Assembly: GCA_037355855.1 (NCBI GenBank)
Contig: CM074758.1
Span: 8,219,001 to 8,283,000 of the forward strand
Length of the DNA stretch: 64,000 nt
Direction of reading: 5' to 3'
From: Pseudo-nitzschia pungens
Lineage: Eukaryota; Bacillariophyta; Bacillariophyceae; Bacillariales; Bacillariaceae
The notes under the pieces are model-generated. The model saw only the letters and a program-made list of their open reading frames with translations. It searched no databases and had not been told where the DNA came from. This document shows positions 44,301 through 56,005 of the stretch, in pieces (within the stretch, counting starts at the first letter, position 1; the number at the start of each line of letters is the position of its first letter). The position numbers and the translations under genes were made by a program.

Positions 44301-45236
44301 TATGTACTAGGTATGGTACCAAAACTCAATTCTATGCTCACAAGGTCCATACCGTAAGGTTAACAAGCCATCTACTACCATACGGTATTAATAGTACATG
44401 AAGGCCAAACAAAAAACCTTCCATATTTTTGGACTCTAGGCTCATCCCTTGATGAATTTAATTCTATTGCCATTACTAGTAGTAACCAAACCAAAATCTA
44501 TCCCTATTTGATTCTAGACATGTCCCTCTAGATGAATCTAATACTACTGCCAATAATAGTACGGTAGTAGTACTAGCTGATTAAAGTACCAGTAATCTTA
44601 ACTCGTAATCCACTCATAATAAATTGTACAATTTTGAACATAAAAATTACAGACTGATTCATACATACCGTATGGTATGTATTATGTATGGTACCAGAAC
44701 TCAATTCTATGTTCACAAGGTCCGTACCCTAAGGTTAACAAGCCATCTACCGGTACGTAGTACAACATATAGGCCAAACAAAATCCTTCCATATTTTTTG
44801 ATTCTAGGCTCATCCCTGGATGAATCTAATTCTATTGCCATTACTAGTACTAGTAGTAACCAAACCAAAATCTATCCCTATTTGATTCTAGACACGTCCC
44901 TTAAGATGAATCTAATACTACTGCCACTAATAGTATGGTAATGGTAGTACTAGATGATTAAAGTAAAAGTAATCTTGCCTCATAATCAAATCATAAAAAA
45001 TTGTACGATTTTGAGCATAACAATTACAGACTGATTCATACATACCGTATGGTACGCATTATGTATGGTACCAGAACTCAATTCTATGCTCACAAGGTCT
45101 TTACCAAGACGTTACTCATGTTATCTACTACCCTACTAGTAGTAGCCCAACCAGGTACCTATTTATTTAATTCTTTGCTTGTCCCTACTAGAAGATAAAT
45201 GTAATAAAACTACTGATACTACTACTGCTTTTGGAA
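44301..45236. repeat. Diverged satellite units of about 375 bp
   Basis: Three older relatives of the 395-bp unit: AACTCAATTCTATG(C/T)TCACAAGG occurs near 44335, 44712 and 45090, about 377 bases apart, with AAGGTTAACAAGCCATCTAC following in the first two. Divergence is clearly higher than in the 395-bp array. Confidence 0.85.
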
Positions 45237-46215
45237 TGATCTAGTACTAATCCTACTACAATGGCCCAGCATCCTGTCTAGCATACTGTTTAGTATCCCC
45301 TATTCTATTCTAGACTTCCGTCTATATCTTAGCACCCTGTATCTCTAATAAAGTATAGAGGTGCTAGAGCTGGGGTATGTAGATCTAGTACTAATCCTAC
45401 TACAATTGCCCAGCATCCTGTCTAGTATCCTGTCTATTCCATTCTACAGATCCGTCTATTTCTTAGCACCCTGTATCTCTAATAAAATATAGAGGTGCTA
45501 AGAGCTGGGGTATGTAGATCTAGTACTAATCCTACTACAATGCTACAGCATCCTGTCTAGCATCCTGTTTAGTATCCCCTATTCCATTCTACAGTTCTGT
45601 CTATTTCTTAGCACCCTGTATCTCTAATAAAATATAGAGGTGCTAAGAGCTGGGGTATGTAGATCTAGTACTAATCCTACTACAACAGCCCAGCATCCTG
45701 TCTAGCATCCTGTTTAGTATCTCCTATTCCATTCTACAGTTCCGTCTATATCTTAGCACCCTGTATTTCTAATAAAATATAGAGTTGCTAAGAGCAGGGG
45801 TATGTAGATCTAGTACTAATCCTACTACAATGGCCTAGCATCCTGTCTAGCATCCTGTCTATTCCGTTCTACAGTTCCGTCTATTTCTTAGCACCCTGTA
45901 TCTCTAATAAAATATAGAGGTGCTAAGAGCTGGGGTATGTAGATCTAGTACTAATCCTACTACAATGGCCTAGCATCCTGTCTAGCATCCTGTCTATTCC
46001 GGTCTACAGATCCGTCTATATCTTAGCACCCTGTATCTCTAATAAAATAAAGAGGTGCTAAGAGCTGGGGTATGTAGATCTAGTACTAATCCTACTACAA
46101 TGGCCTAGCATCCTGTCTAGCATCCTGTCTATTCCATTCTACAGTTCCGTCTATATCTTAGCACCCTGTATCTCTAATAAAATATAGAGGTGCTAAGAGC
46201 TGGGGTACCGGTATG
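45237..46215. repeat. 135/145-bp satellite array, seven units
   Basis: AGATCTAGTACTAATCCTAC begins units at 45381, 45516, 45661, 45806, 45941 and 46076, with an earlier one at about 45238. Spacing is either 135 or 145; the longer form has about 10 extra bases (TTTAGTATCC) in the middle. Each unit ends with TAGCACCCTGTATCTCTAAT and GTGCTAAGAGCTGGGGTATG; the CTCTAATAAAATATAGAG part is an imperfect hairpin. Confidence 0.95.
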
Positions 46216-47025
46216 TAAAATGCACCATAATAATGTAGTGCTACATTAAGGTTACTATTATTTGATTCATTCTCACTTGTACATATGACAATAAAGTATT
46301 TAACATACGATAACCAATACAATACGAAGTACTACTTTTACTAGTTTCTACTCGTGCGCTGCCTCTAATCCCTACGATGTTCGTACCATTAATTACGGTA
46401 CCGGTAATACAGACAAAGCTACAACTCCACTAGCCCCCTCTAAGGCCCAATCGTCCGTGTTCGTGGCAGAAATCACGAGTGGAATGTTGATTGATTGATG
46501 GCTGATGCCGTTTCGATGGTTTGTCGCCCGTAATTTTTGGAAATGTACGAAAATTGGGGCGCGCCAAAAAGGAACCACAAGAAATTTTTAGCACGGGCTG
46601 AATTTCGAAAACGCGTACGAATAGGGCTACCGGTAGCTGCACTCCTACCGGTAAGGTACGAATAAGTTATCTCTACCGTAGACCGTGAAGCGATGCCATT
46701 ATTGTTTGTTTCTATTGCAAGACGACACCAGAATACTATTGATATCGTATCTTCTACTAGCACTGGAGTGTTCCGAGGCGTCAAGCCTGCACACAACAAT
46801 AGCATGCTATTCTGCATAGCGTACGTTTTATTGTTGGCGTGTCTGCAACTCGCTCGACAATTTCCTTCAATCAATTTTCTTCCACTACTGTGAGCACTCC
46901 ATGAATTTCCATTGCTTTTGGCTCGCACCTTCCACTCCGTGACAAAACACCCTGGTTTGGATTTCTTTGCGCATTCGATCGCGGCACGCCCGTGCCCGTG
47001 CCCGACTTCCCCCTCGCCGGCTCAG
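46216..47025. other. Region between satellite block and kinase gene
   Basis: About 0.8 kb. Contains CTACCGGTA and GGTACC palindromes near 46400 and 46630. A 151-codon minus-strand frame (46473-46928) lacks an ATG start and resembles no family, so it is not called. It likely includes the 3' UTR of the kinase gene. Confidence 0.35.
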
Positions 47026-49529
47026 CTAGAATTTTCGCAGGCATTCTCGGGCCGTGGCTCTCTGGTCCGGATCGATGACCAGTATGCGGCGCAAGAGCCT
47101 GAGGAACCAGGCGTCCTCGTCGTAGGCCAGGATCGATTCCAGCGGTGCCGTACGCTTGACGTAGGAGAACTGATCCGCCGGGAGGACGCGCTCCATGCGG
47201 TGTGACCCGCTGGAATCAAAGGCGGCGTCGACAATGGCGACATTCTTGGCCCGCCTGAGCATCGCCCTCGGAAAGGGTCCGACGATGCGCTCGATGAGTG
47301 CCAGGTGCTCGGTGTTGTCGTGCGTCGCAAAGAGGAGTTCTCCCTGGTAGAGCTCGGCCAGGATGCAGCCGACGGACCAGAGGTCCGACGGCATGCTCCA
47401 TCCGACACCGAGAATGACCTCCGGTGCCCGGTATTGGCGGGTGTTGACTATGGAACCCTTTTTTTCGTTGTCGTAGGTTGCTCCCCCAAAGTCGATGACC
47501 TTGATCCGGGTGCTTTCCGGGATGCTGTAACCTCCCCGCTGGGGGACTTTTCTTCCGTTGAGCAACAAAATGTTTTCGGGCTTTGGGAAACCAAAACGCA
47601 TGCAGGAAACGAAACGCCGCAAAACAAAGATCAACAAAGCAGTTGCAAGAAAGCACCAAAGCAAGCCAAACAAACAAAAAGAGGGTCAGTAAATATCAAA
47701 CATGAAACCTTTACAGTGTCAGAGTTGCTGCAATGGTTGCAGGACAACGTTCCGAAGTTGCGGTTGGTCACGACACGAATACGAATGCGAATACGACTAG
47801 GAACACGACTACGCACCTTGAGATCCGTGTGAATCAACCGAAACGAGTGCAAAAACTCGAGCGTCTCCAGGAGCTGCTGGGCAAAATCGCGGACGCAGTG
47901 GATCGGAAACGGGTGGTACTTTTGTCCCTTGAGGAAATCGTAGAGAGACGGGCCGAGCGCCTCAAAGACCATGCAGTAGTGTCCCTGGAAGGAAAACGTA
48001 TCGTAGAGAATGGCGCAGTGCGTGACCCCCCGCTGGCCGTGTCGGTTGACGTCCTCTATTATGTCGGCCTCGATCTTGGCCGAATCGTAGTAGCGCTTGA
48101 TGTTGCGGACGATCTTGATGGCCACCACGTGCTTGTCCTTCTCACTGGGTAGGACCGTGTCGCGGCAGTGGTCGTTGTGACGGGGTGGCTCGGATTCCCG
48201 GCGGTGGCCGTACCGGTCGTCGTCTTCCCGATCGTGCCTCCGTCCCCGCCGCCGCTGAATGTCCAAACACTCCACCACCCGTCCAAAGGTCCCCATGCCC
48301 ACCTCTCGGAGGATGCGATACCGATCGGCAACCACACAACCCTCGCGGCCCTGGAAGTGTCCGACGGTGTCGTCTTCTTTCTTGTTGTTGCTGTTGTTTT
48401 CCTTGTTTTCGTTCGCGGCAGGTGATCCAGCAGGAGTGTTCTTGGTGCCTGTAACGTTGGGTGGTCGTGGATCGCAATCATCGCGATGGGCATGCGACGG
48501 CGTTGTTGCCGTTGCCGTTGCCGTTGTCGCTGTATGTACCGATTGTTTGGTCGAACCCGTTGGATTGGGAACGTGTGTGTTTGAATTCCCATCATCATCG
48601 TCGCTGACCACGCCGGAACGATGTGGATGTCGCGGCGATCCGGCCGCGGCACCTTCCACGAACGGTTGTTGGTGAGGAGCTTGGTGATAGGGAGGATTTG
48701 GATGTTGATGTTGATGCGAATGGGAATGCGGACGAAAAGAATCCCGCTCGTCCTCGTACCTCCGTGTGTAAGGATACGACCCCGACCGCGAGTAGTGCAC
48801 GTGCTCTCGGAGCCGGTCGTGTTCGTTGATGCCTCTGCTTCGGCTCCGACTCCGGCTTTTGCTTCTCCATTGCCGCCGCTTCCGAAAGGATCGCCGAGAG
48901 GAGGACCGGGATCGCTCGCGGGACGACGAGAATCGGTGGGATCTCTTCCTGCGGGTTCGACTGCGGCTTCGGTGTCGTCTCCGACGCGGCTTGCTCCGCC
49001 TACGGTAAGAGTCGGAATTGTGATTGTGATTGTGATCGTCATCACACAAATCGTCGCAATGCTCGTCCTCTTCTTCTTCGTCTTCGTCAAAGGGATGGGC
49101 ATCGTCCAGGCTGCTGCCGGTTCTCCTCCGGCGCTTCCGCGTCGTTTCCGAGTGGGGTCGTCGCCGCCTCTGTCTGTGGGATTGGGATTTGGATTTGCTG
49201 TGTTGTTGTCTTCGGTGATGAGAGTAAGAGTTCTCGTGGTTATCGTGGTGGTCGCTGAATGCATACCGGTCCGGGCTGAACGAGCTCTTGGGGCGCTGCC
49301 TCGGCGAATCCGCCGCGGGATACAAATGCTCCGGCGAGCGATCGCGTCGGCGACAGCGCGAGCGGCGGTAGCCCGATGAGGAACGATTGCGATGGGCGGC
49401 ACGGTCGTGGTGGTAGTAGTGGTGGTGGTGGTTGTTGTTGTTGTTGTCGCCATTGCTGCGCTTTTCGTCTTCGTCGTGAGCCGAACGACGGGTGCGCCGT
49501 CGTCCCCGGTTCTCGGTCCTCGCCGACAT
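47026..49529 (-). CDS. LAMMER/CLK-type dual-specificity protein kinase
   Basis: Two exons, 49529-47817 and 47580-47026, joined in phase across a 236-bp intron that splits HTDLK/PENILL; 755 aa. The N-terminal 390 residues are Arg/Ser/His/Asp-rich with many RS dipeptides, typical of CLK kinases that bind and phosphorylate SR splicing factors in the nucleus. The kinase domain has GMGTFGRV (about 411-418), VAIKIV, HTDLKPEN, IDFGGA (D601) and VNTRQYRAPEVILG. The family LAMMER motif appears as EHLALIERIVG (662-672) in place of the usual EHLAMMERILG. A 45-residue His/Arg/Asp insert sits between the G-loop and the catalytic lysine. The protein ends at ARECLRKF, the normal end of the C-lobe. Confidence 0.9.
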
Positions 49530-50842
49530 GACTCGGATTCAATCAAACGCAAGACAGGTTCGGGTTGGATTGATTGTTGTTTGATTCGGTTGTTCGATGC
49601 ACTACTCGTCGGTCGCTTTTTGCTTCGCTGTGCGTTGGATTGTTTTGCTGTGGACTGGCTATTGTGGTCTGATCCATTGATTGTTTCTGTTTGATAGTCG
49701 ATTGTTTATCGATGAGATGAGTAAGTTAATGATGAGTGTTTTGATTGATGGGTTCGAAAGCTGCCGGGACTAAGGCTCACTCTTACTGCACGTGTACTAA
49801 ACACTGACCCACAAAGTGGTTGTTTTTTCTTGTGATTTTTGTGACACGACAATGTTCGGTTCCGGATGCGTAACCTTAGCCGCACCCACTCCGGATCGCA
49901 AGGGTTCCGCTCGTGGTTCGTACCGGCGTGTTGGCAGGTTCTGTTCGATTACAGTAAGCCTTATTTGATGAGCGCGACCGTTCGAGACGGCAAAGCAGGA
50001 AGCAAGCACTAAGGTTACGTAAGCCTTACTGGTAATTACTCGTATCGGTACCAGTAAGGTTTACGGTAAGCGTACCGATACCAGTAATCTTACCGTCAGA
50101 ATTTTTGTTTCCCGTCGCATTGAGATGAAAGATACTTACATGAATGTTTGAACAGGTTCGCAGGAGCACGAATGAATTCGTTCGTAGTTAGGAGCACCAG
50201 CTATTTTCTAGCATTGCTCTGCGCGACCAAACGACAGAACCGTTGTATTTCATTTTTTGGCGGACTCAACTCAATCACTCACTCACTCACTCGACTCATA
50301 TCAAAAATGAATGAATGAATCTCCCCCTCATTCAGGCGTGACCCCTGCTCTCATCATCATCTCTCTCTCATCAAAAAAATCCAAAGTCAATGTCGAGTCG
50401 AGTAAGTCGAGTTGAGTCGAGTCGAGTCGAGTCACGCATATACTCTTGGTCCCTGCCTTAAAATCTTATCCATTCATCGAAAAATCGGAAGCGACACGAA
50501 AGGAGAGCACCGAATGATTTTTTTCCATTGTTGATGCGATCATCGATCAGCTACGGTACTGTACGGTACCAGCTAATCACTAATCACACATCATCGTTAC
50601 GCACCATCCGTGTCGATTGTCAATTCGATCTGTCGATTCGATCCCCGCCGCAAAAGTTCCGTTTCTCGAGAGGGGTGTCAGAGGGAACCCAAGAGGTGGA
50701 AACCGTTACATTCTGTTCAGTGCGATACTATACGATACGATACGATACGATACGACACAATACAATCGAATTGATTCTGTTCCGTGAAACCAACCAAATC
50801 TGATTCATTTCGTTTCATTTCATTTCATTTCATTTCTACACC
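49530..50842. other. Divergent intergenic region between CLK kinase and URB2
   Basis: About 1.3 kb that must include both promoters. It holds TAAGGTTACGTAAGCCTTAC (50010-50029) and neighbouring copies of the recurring motif to 50095, an ACTCACTC microsatellite near 50275, GAGTCGAGTCGAGTC repeats at 50395-50435, and GATAC pentamer repeats (GATACGATACGATACGATAC) at about 50734. No gene or RNA seen. Confidence 0.45.
50010..50095. promoter_or_regulatory. Cluster of TAAGGTTAC/GGTACC-type motifs
   Basis: Within 90 bases: AAGGTTACGTAAGCCTTAC (palindrome-like), GGTACCAGTAAGG, TTTACGGTAAG, CCGATACCAG and AATCTTACCG. The same words recur in front of the RCC1-like, GTPase and NDK-like genes. Possible regulatory or replication-related motif family; function not shown. 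Confidence 0.3.
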
Positions 50843-53800
50843 ATGGGCCGTAGAAGGTCGAGGTCCGCTTCGCCGAGCAAGTCGCCCAGGACCAAGAAAA
50901 GGGCGAAACCATCGTCGACCGAGGCCCTGCACACGAATCCCTTTTGGGCCGTCTTTGGAACCGGCAACCGCGTCGCGCTCGATGATCGCGGGGAATCGAG
51001 CGACAACGATGCCATGGACGTGGACGACGACAACAAAAACCCAAACAGCAGCAACAGCAACAACAACAACGATAATCATACTGCTACGGACCGCATCTTC
51101 GACGAGATGCTCCGGTTCACGGAACTCTCCTCCAGGACCAAATCCAAACCCGTCCACGAGGCTTCCACCGCGGAAGACGAGGAACGCGAGAAAGCCCAGC
51201 GAACCGCTCGGACGGAAGCGACGGTTCGAACGCTCCTGGGCTATCTGGGGGAGACGACAGAAACCGAAACAACAACCGCAGCAAACGAAAATGAAAAAGC
51301 AAAAATAAAAGGAACGCCAACGTCAACGCGGGGCTTTGTGACGGCCAGCGACGTCGCGGGCCTGCTCCTTCCCTGGTCGGTCAAGGGAATCCTGCAGGCG
51401 GCGCACAAACCGAAAGCATCGTCGTCGGCAGCGCCCGCCGGTAACGCATCGCGGGTCATCCACTGGAAAACGCTGGACGCCTGCCTCGCCTTGTTCCTGG
51501 ATCGTTCGGGAGACTCTTCAACGACAAAAAACAATACGAACCACAGCCAGTTTGCGATGCTCACGCTCAGCACCCTGCACAAGATCGTGCCGATCGCGCT
51601 GGCCCTGTCGCTACAAGCAGACGATAACGATAACGATAACGACGATGACATGGGCAGCAGCGACAGCGACAGCGACAACGTTCCATCCAACTACTCGCTG
51701 ACGGACCTGGCCGGGGCCTGCTATTGCCGTTTGGCGGACCACCTGTACAGACCCCCCTTTGACGTGGTGTGCGATTCCCTGCTGCCGATCCTGGCCTCCG
51801 CTGCTGCCTCCGCAACAGTCACGGAGATAAACCACGACAAAAGTGGCGTGGTTTCTCGCTGGCACGACGTCGCGGCATCGACCCTCCGGCTGATGGAATC
51901 GAGACTCGCCAGCGCCAACCCCAAAAAGAGCTTCCAGCTGCTGGTGCGACCGGTGGTCTTTCGTGACCTGGCGAGGGTCCACGAGTGTAGCTCCGGGGAC
52001 CGCAACAACACGGACGACCGACATCGCAATCTCTTGGTCGAACTGATTCGCAGCGGATTGTTTGGACTGGAGCATCACATGGACGGCTTTCGGTCGCTGC
52101 AACTGGCGATTCCGGTCGTGTCGGACCCCAAGAACGGCACGCCCAAGAAGAAGAAGAAAGAAAAACAGAAAACAGCATCTCCTGCCAGCTCGAGCGCGAG
52201 TGCAACTGCGACTGCCACCGCAAAGTCCTTCCGTGGCTACCAGGAGGGATTGTTCCAGACGTTGGAGGGCTTTTTGGACCCGAACAAAAGTCAACAGCAA
52301 ACACCATCCTTCGAGGGCGTCGAGGTGTCGTTTGCGGACACCGCTGCGGTTTGCTCTCTGTGTCCCCTATTGCTCCGTGTTTTCCTGGAACAAGCTTCCA
52401 AGATCCAGGCGCAGCAAGCCGCATCCAGGTCGTCGCACAAGAAGAGCAAGGCGGTGAACAAAATGGGACAACTGCAGTTTCGTTTCTTTGCGTGCCTCTC
52501 CGGGTACCTGCTGAAGGGGCTGATGACCTCCGAGAAGGATGCGACGACCGACTCCTCCTCCGCAGCGATCGAGGACGACTCCGGGTCGACCAGGGCCTCC
52601 CTCTTTTGTGTGCTGGGGAAGAACCTAGACCTCTTGCTTCGACACAACATATACCAACCATCCCTCGGCAACCATGCGGAGCGGTCCTTCCTCGATTCCA
52701 TTGGCAGTGAAACGGTGCGACAGCTATCGGCCGGTCATCCTTCCGGAGGCAACGGATCCACCCTATCGCCCCGTGAACGGAACCACGGCCTGGTGATTCT
52801 CGACGTGCTGATCAAGCTGAACCATACCCTCTTGCACGAGCAGCTCGCGGACGTTGTGGCTCTGTGCCTGACGCGCACCCCGGACCTGACGTCGTCCAGC
52901 GACGAGTCGTCCGCGTCGTGGGATCCATCGACCGAGGCGGGAAGGGTTCTTGCTACGGTCATTGGAACGTACGGCAAGCTGCGACAGCTCGACTACTTTT
53001 ACCAGAGTTTGTTCCGTGCCGCCTCGGTACTGTCCGATCGAAACGACATCGACCGACTCGGTCAGCTGTCGGCCCTGGTGGACGACAACGAGGTTTCGCT
53101 GCGTCTGGGACGAGCCATCCAAGAAAGCCCCATACAGCAACTCAAGCAGATTTTTTCGGACCTGAATGCTTCCGGGATTGCAAAGAACAAAGCAGGCGGT
53201 GAGCTTTCTCCGGAGGTTGCCCTGGTGGCCAGCAGTGTCTTCGCGAAGGCATTGATAGGACTCCTTCGGAATGTGCGGATCGATTCCAACTCGTCGAACG
53301 AAATTTATCCCATTTGCAACGAGATTCTCGAGGGATCCGTGGCGGGCCTGATTGGATCCAACGACAAAGAGGATGCCAACAACAAGGATGCCAACAACAA
53401 CAACAATGCTTCGAATGCCGAACACAAGGGATATCTCAAGAATGCTGTCATGCTCTGCGCGTGGACGATCAACCTGAAGAATCGATGCGAATTTTGGGTT
53501 GGCAACAAACAGATCAACTCTTCCAACGAAGATGTCTCCGGAATACCGCCGGCGATTCGTTGTGTTCTGAAAGACACGATCCGTGGTACACGTACCGACG
53601 TTCACCGCGATCTTTCGGAATCGCTGAAATTCCTCGCCTGCCAGAGAATCCAGCAACTGCACGGAGAATGCTACGAGAAACAACGACTCGCGTACGCATC
53701 CGATGCGGAACAATATAGCACCGAGAGGGAGAGTGCCGAAGCCCGAGAACTCGTGGGCTTCATTCTCGAGGGCTGCGCCCCGGGCGTGGACGACCCAAAC

Positions 53801-55984
53801 ACCACGTCGGTGACCAACCATTCCGGGGACCAATGGGTGGTTCTCGCGGAGTCCATCTCGATATGGGCACCGTACGCGAACCGAAATGACATCGACTCCT
53901 TTCTGAACCAACTTCTCCGGGCCGTGGCGGTTGTCGATCGATCGCAAAGCAACAACCGGCAACAAATGATGTCGATCCTGAATGACTCCAGTTTCTACGA
54001 GATACCCAATGTCTCGGAGTGGATCGGAACGAACGTGGTTACCTTCGTGGCGAGCAACGTCCGGAAGATTGTTGCTCTGTGCGAGAGATCGTCGCCGCGA
54101 CACGTTGCGATGGTTTGTCCGCTGCTACACGAGGAGTGGAAGACCATCTCGTTTAGGGAGATTGCGAACATCCGCAGCAGTGGGGTCTCGCTGCCTAGTG
54201 AATCGAGCAAGCTTTCCGAAATCAATGAGCTCTTCCTGGGATGTCTGCGGGTTCTCGAGACATTTGATGACGGCAGCATACCGGTTTGGGAACACTGCGG
54301 TGAGGCTTCCAACACATTGGAATCCATCTTCCGAATCGAATCCGTCTGTCAGGCCATTCACGTCGGTGACCATCTGTCATTGCTGGAGACCACGGCACGC
54401 CTGGTATCGACCCTGCGCGTCGCAGCGTCGAGGGTATTGAACAAAATCCAAAACCAGTCCGACAACACGAAGAACGAAACTGAGAACGAAAATTGGATGA
54501 TCCTTTTGCGATGCAATCTGGAAAATTCTCTTCCAACTTTGGACAAGAAGTTGTCGTCGAAGACTAGGCACGGCTGCATTCATTCTTGCAGTGTGCTCAT
54601 GGAATCGTTGGTCCGTCAGTGCATGAATTGCAACTCGGGCAAACTAACGATGGAAATGGTCGAAGTGCTAGAATCCACGTTTGAGGAAGCGGAAGTGGCA
54701 AAGGGGAGCACAGAGTACCTTGTCTTGATAAATTATGCCATGACACTAATCAAGGAATTTCATGAATCTTCTTCCAACGAAGGTGTAACGGAACGATTCC
54801 TTCTCGTAGTCAAGAAGCAACTCTGGGTAACTGCCCAAAAGTATTGCTTTGAGCCCCCAAAAGATGCCGACTTCTTCCTTCAGAACCAATCCATGGTCTT
54901 CATTGCGGAATTGCTCCGCCTTTCGTCGACCTATGCCGGCACGCATACTATTCCTTTTGGTTCGTCGGGAAGCAAGATTGTGAACAAACTGAGGGATGCC
55001 GTGGCGCGGGATTGCGGGCATCCAGTAATGCAACCCGTTTCGTATCTGGTGGGCTGTTTCGCAATGAATCATCCGTCGGGTGAAGTCCAACAAGATCTAG
55101 CCAGTGCGCTGCTTGATGCCAATTTGGAAGGGCATTCCGAGTTCCTGACTCCCTTGTGTGCCCTCGCACGGCGGATGGAAATCAAGGAATACGACGAATT
55201 TTTGGGCAAGCTTACTTCGAGTATTGTAGAGGTCCCCGCAACGGCAACCAGGTTACGAATCATGCGCATGGTCATCCTCTCGGCAACGAGGCAGAGTCAC
55301 ATTGATCTCGTCGCGAAGCATTCGCCCATGATCATGAACAATTGCCTGCAGGTTATGACACAAGTTGCCAGGCAGATCGACACCAGACCCAACTCCATAA
55401 CAGAAGCATCTTTGTTGATTGTTGAAATGGCGAGCAGAAAGGACATCATGATACTCCGTGAGAGCGATATTGCTCTGGTCCTTGCTCGCATAACATCCGC
55501 AATCGCACTTGAAGAAGGCAGGGAATTCAAAACCAATGAGGTACAAATCAAAGCGTATGAGGCTGGTTTCTCGTTGGTTTCCTTCTTCCTCCAAAGATTT
55601 TCGAAACAAATGCATTCATGTGTTCCTTCGCTAATAATTTCTTTGACTGCAATGCTACAATTTACGCTGAGAAAATCCTTGTCCGAGCATCACATGCCGA
55701 ATTGCGGTCAGAAATTTTCGAGGCTGTGCGAGCTGCTGCTCCCGCACGGAGACGTTTACAAAAAACACGTAATTTGTCTCATTTTGCGGTTTGTCAACTC
55801 ATTGCAAGGCGATATGAATGCCGTGTGCAAGAAAAGTCTGCTGCCTGGTATATACTGTCTTCTAGACATCATTCAGGAACACGAATCGATGCAACTCAAT
55901 TCGATGCTGGACGAAGAATGCAGGGCTATTCTTCGATCCATCCACGAAGGATACAAAAAGATACACGTTTACAAGGGGCAGTAG
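50843..55984 (+). CDS. URB2: URB2/NPA2-like 60S ribosome-biogenesis protein
   Basis: One uninterrupted exon of 1713 aa. The N-terminus is basic and Ser/Arg-rich with a likely nuclear/nucleolar signal (MGRRRSRSASPSKSPRTKKR), then acidic. The bulk is helical, with Asn/Asp-rich inserts, consistent with a long alpha-solenoid. The C-terminal 200 residues carry the Urb2/Npa2 pattern: KFSRLCELLL, KKHVICLILRFVNSLQ, KKSLLPGIYCLLDIIQEHES, NSMLDEECRAILRSIHEGYK and a final basic tail (HVYKGQ). Urb2 acts in the nucleolus in an early pre-60S complex with Npa1, Dbp6, Nop8 and Rsa3. Yeast and human proteins are about 1170-1520 aa, so this one is longer, largely through low-complexity inserts. No transmembrane segments. 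The stop lies 21 bases from the convergent NDK-like gene's stop. Confidence 0.75.
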   Translation: MGRRRSRSASPSKSPRTKKRAKPSSTEALHTNPFWAVFGTGNRVALDDRGESSDNDAMDVDDDNKNPNSSNSNNNNDNHTATDRIFDEMLRFTELSSRTKSKPVHEASTAEDEEREKAQRTARTEATVRTLLGYLGETTETETTTAANENEKAKIKGTPTSTRGFVTASDVAGLLLPWSVKGILQAAHKPKASSSAAPAGNASRVIHWKTLDACLALFLDRSGDSSTTKNNTNHSQFAMLTLSTLHKIVPIALALSLQADDNDNDNDDDMGSSDSDSDNVPSNYSLTDLAGACYCRLADHLYRPPFDVVCDSLLPILASAAASATVTEINHDKSGVVSRWHDVAASTLRLMESRLASANPKKSFQLLVRPVVFRDLARVHECSSGDRNNTDDRHRNLLVELIRSGLFGLEHHMDGFRSLQLAIPVVSDPKNGTPKKKKKEKQKTASPASSSASATATATAKSFRGYQEGLFQTLEGFLDPNKSQQQTPSFEGVEVSFADTAAVCSLCPLLLRVFLEQASKIQAQQAASRSSHKKSKAVNKMGQLQFRFFACLSGYLLKGLMTSEKDATTDSSSAAIEDDSGSTRASLFCVLGKNLDLLLRHNIYQPSLGNHAERSFLDSIGSETVRQLSAGHPSGGNGSTLSPRERNHGLVILDVLIKLNHTLLHEQLADVVALCLTRTPDLTSSSDESSASWDPSTEAGRVLATVIGTYGKLRQLDYFYQSLFRAASVLSDRNDIDRLGQLSALVDDNEVSLRLGRAIQESPIQQLKQIFSDLNASGIAKNKAGGELSPEVALVASSVFAKALIGLLRNVRIDSNSSNEIYPICNEILEGSVAGLIGSNDKEDANNKDANNNNNASNAEHKGYLKNAVMLCAWTINLKNRCEFWVGNKQINSSNEDVSGIPPAIRCVLKDTIRGTRTDVHRDLSESLKFLACQRIQQLHGECYEKQRLAYASDAEQYSTERESAEARELVGFILEGCAPGVDDPNTTSVTNHSGDQWVVLAESISIWAPYANRNDIDSFLNQLLRAVAVVDRSQSNNRQQMMSILNDSSFYEIPNVSEWIGTNVVTFVASNVRKIVALCERSSPRHVAMVCPLLHEEWKTISFREIANIRSSGVSLPSESSKLSEINELFLGCLRVLETFDDGSIPVWEHCGEASNTLESIFRIESVCQAIHVGDHLSLLETTARLVSTLRVAASRVLNKIQNQSDNTKNETENENWMILLRCNLENSLPTLDKKLSSKTRHGCIHSCSVLMESLVRQCMNCNSGKLTMEMVEVLESTFEEAEVAKGSTEYLVLINYAMTLIKEFHESSSNEGVTERFLLVVKKQLWVTAQKYCFEPPKDADFFLQNQSMVFIAELLRLSSTYAGTHTIPFGSSGSKIVNKLRDAVARDCGHPVMQPVSYLVGCFAMNHPSGEVQQDLASALLDANLEGHSEFLTPLCALARRMEIKEYDEFLGKLTSSIVEVPATATRLRIMRMVILSATRQSHIDLVAKHSPMIMNNCLQVMTQVARQIDTRPNSITEASLLIVEMASRKDIMILRESDIALVLARITSAIALEEGREFKTNEVQIKAYEAGFSLVSFFLQRFSKQMHSCVPSLIISLTAMLQFTLRKSLSEHHMPNCGQKFSRLCELLLPHGDVYKKHVICLILRFVNSLQGDMNAVCKKSLLPGIYCLLDIIQEHESMQLNSMLDEECRAILRSIHEGYKKIHVYKGQ

Positions 55985-56005
55985 AAAATGTTTTAATCGC
56001 TTCAA

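Noticed and set aside
44624..45198. Short plus-strand frames in the satellite block
   Set aside because: They repeat the same peptides as the satellite unit repeats and have no independent support.
46473..46928. 151-codon minus-strand frame upstream of the kinase 3' end
   Set aside because: Starts without ATG and shows no family resemblance; likely chance.
48059..49552. Long 497-codon minus-strand frame across the kinase N-terminus
   Set aside because: It is the shifted reading of the His/Arg/Ser-rich coding repeat of the kinase gene.
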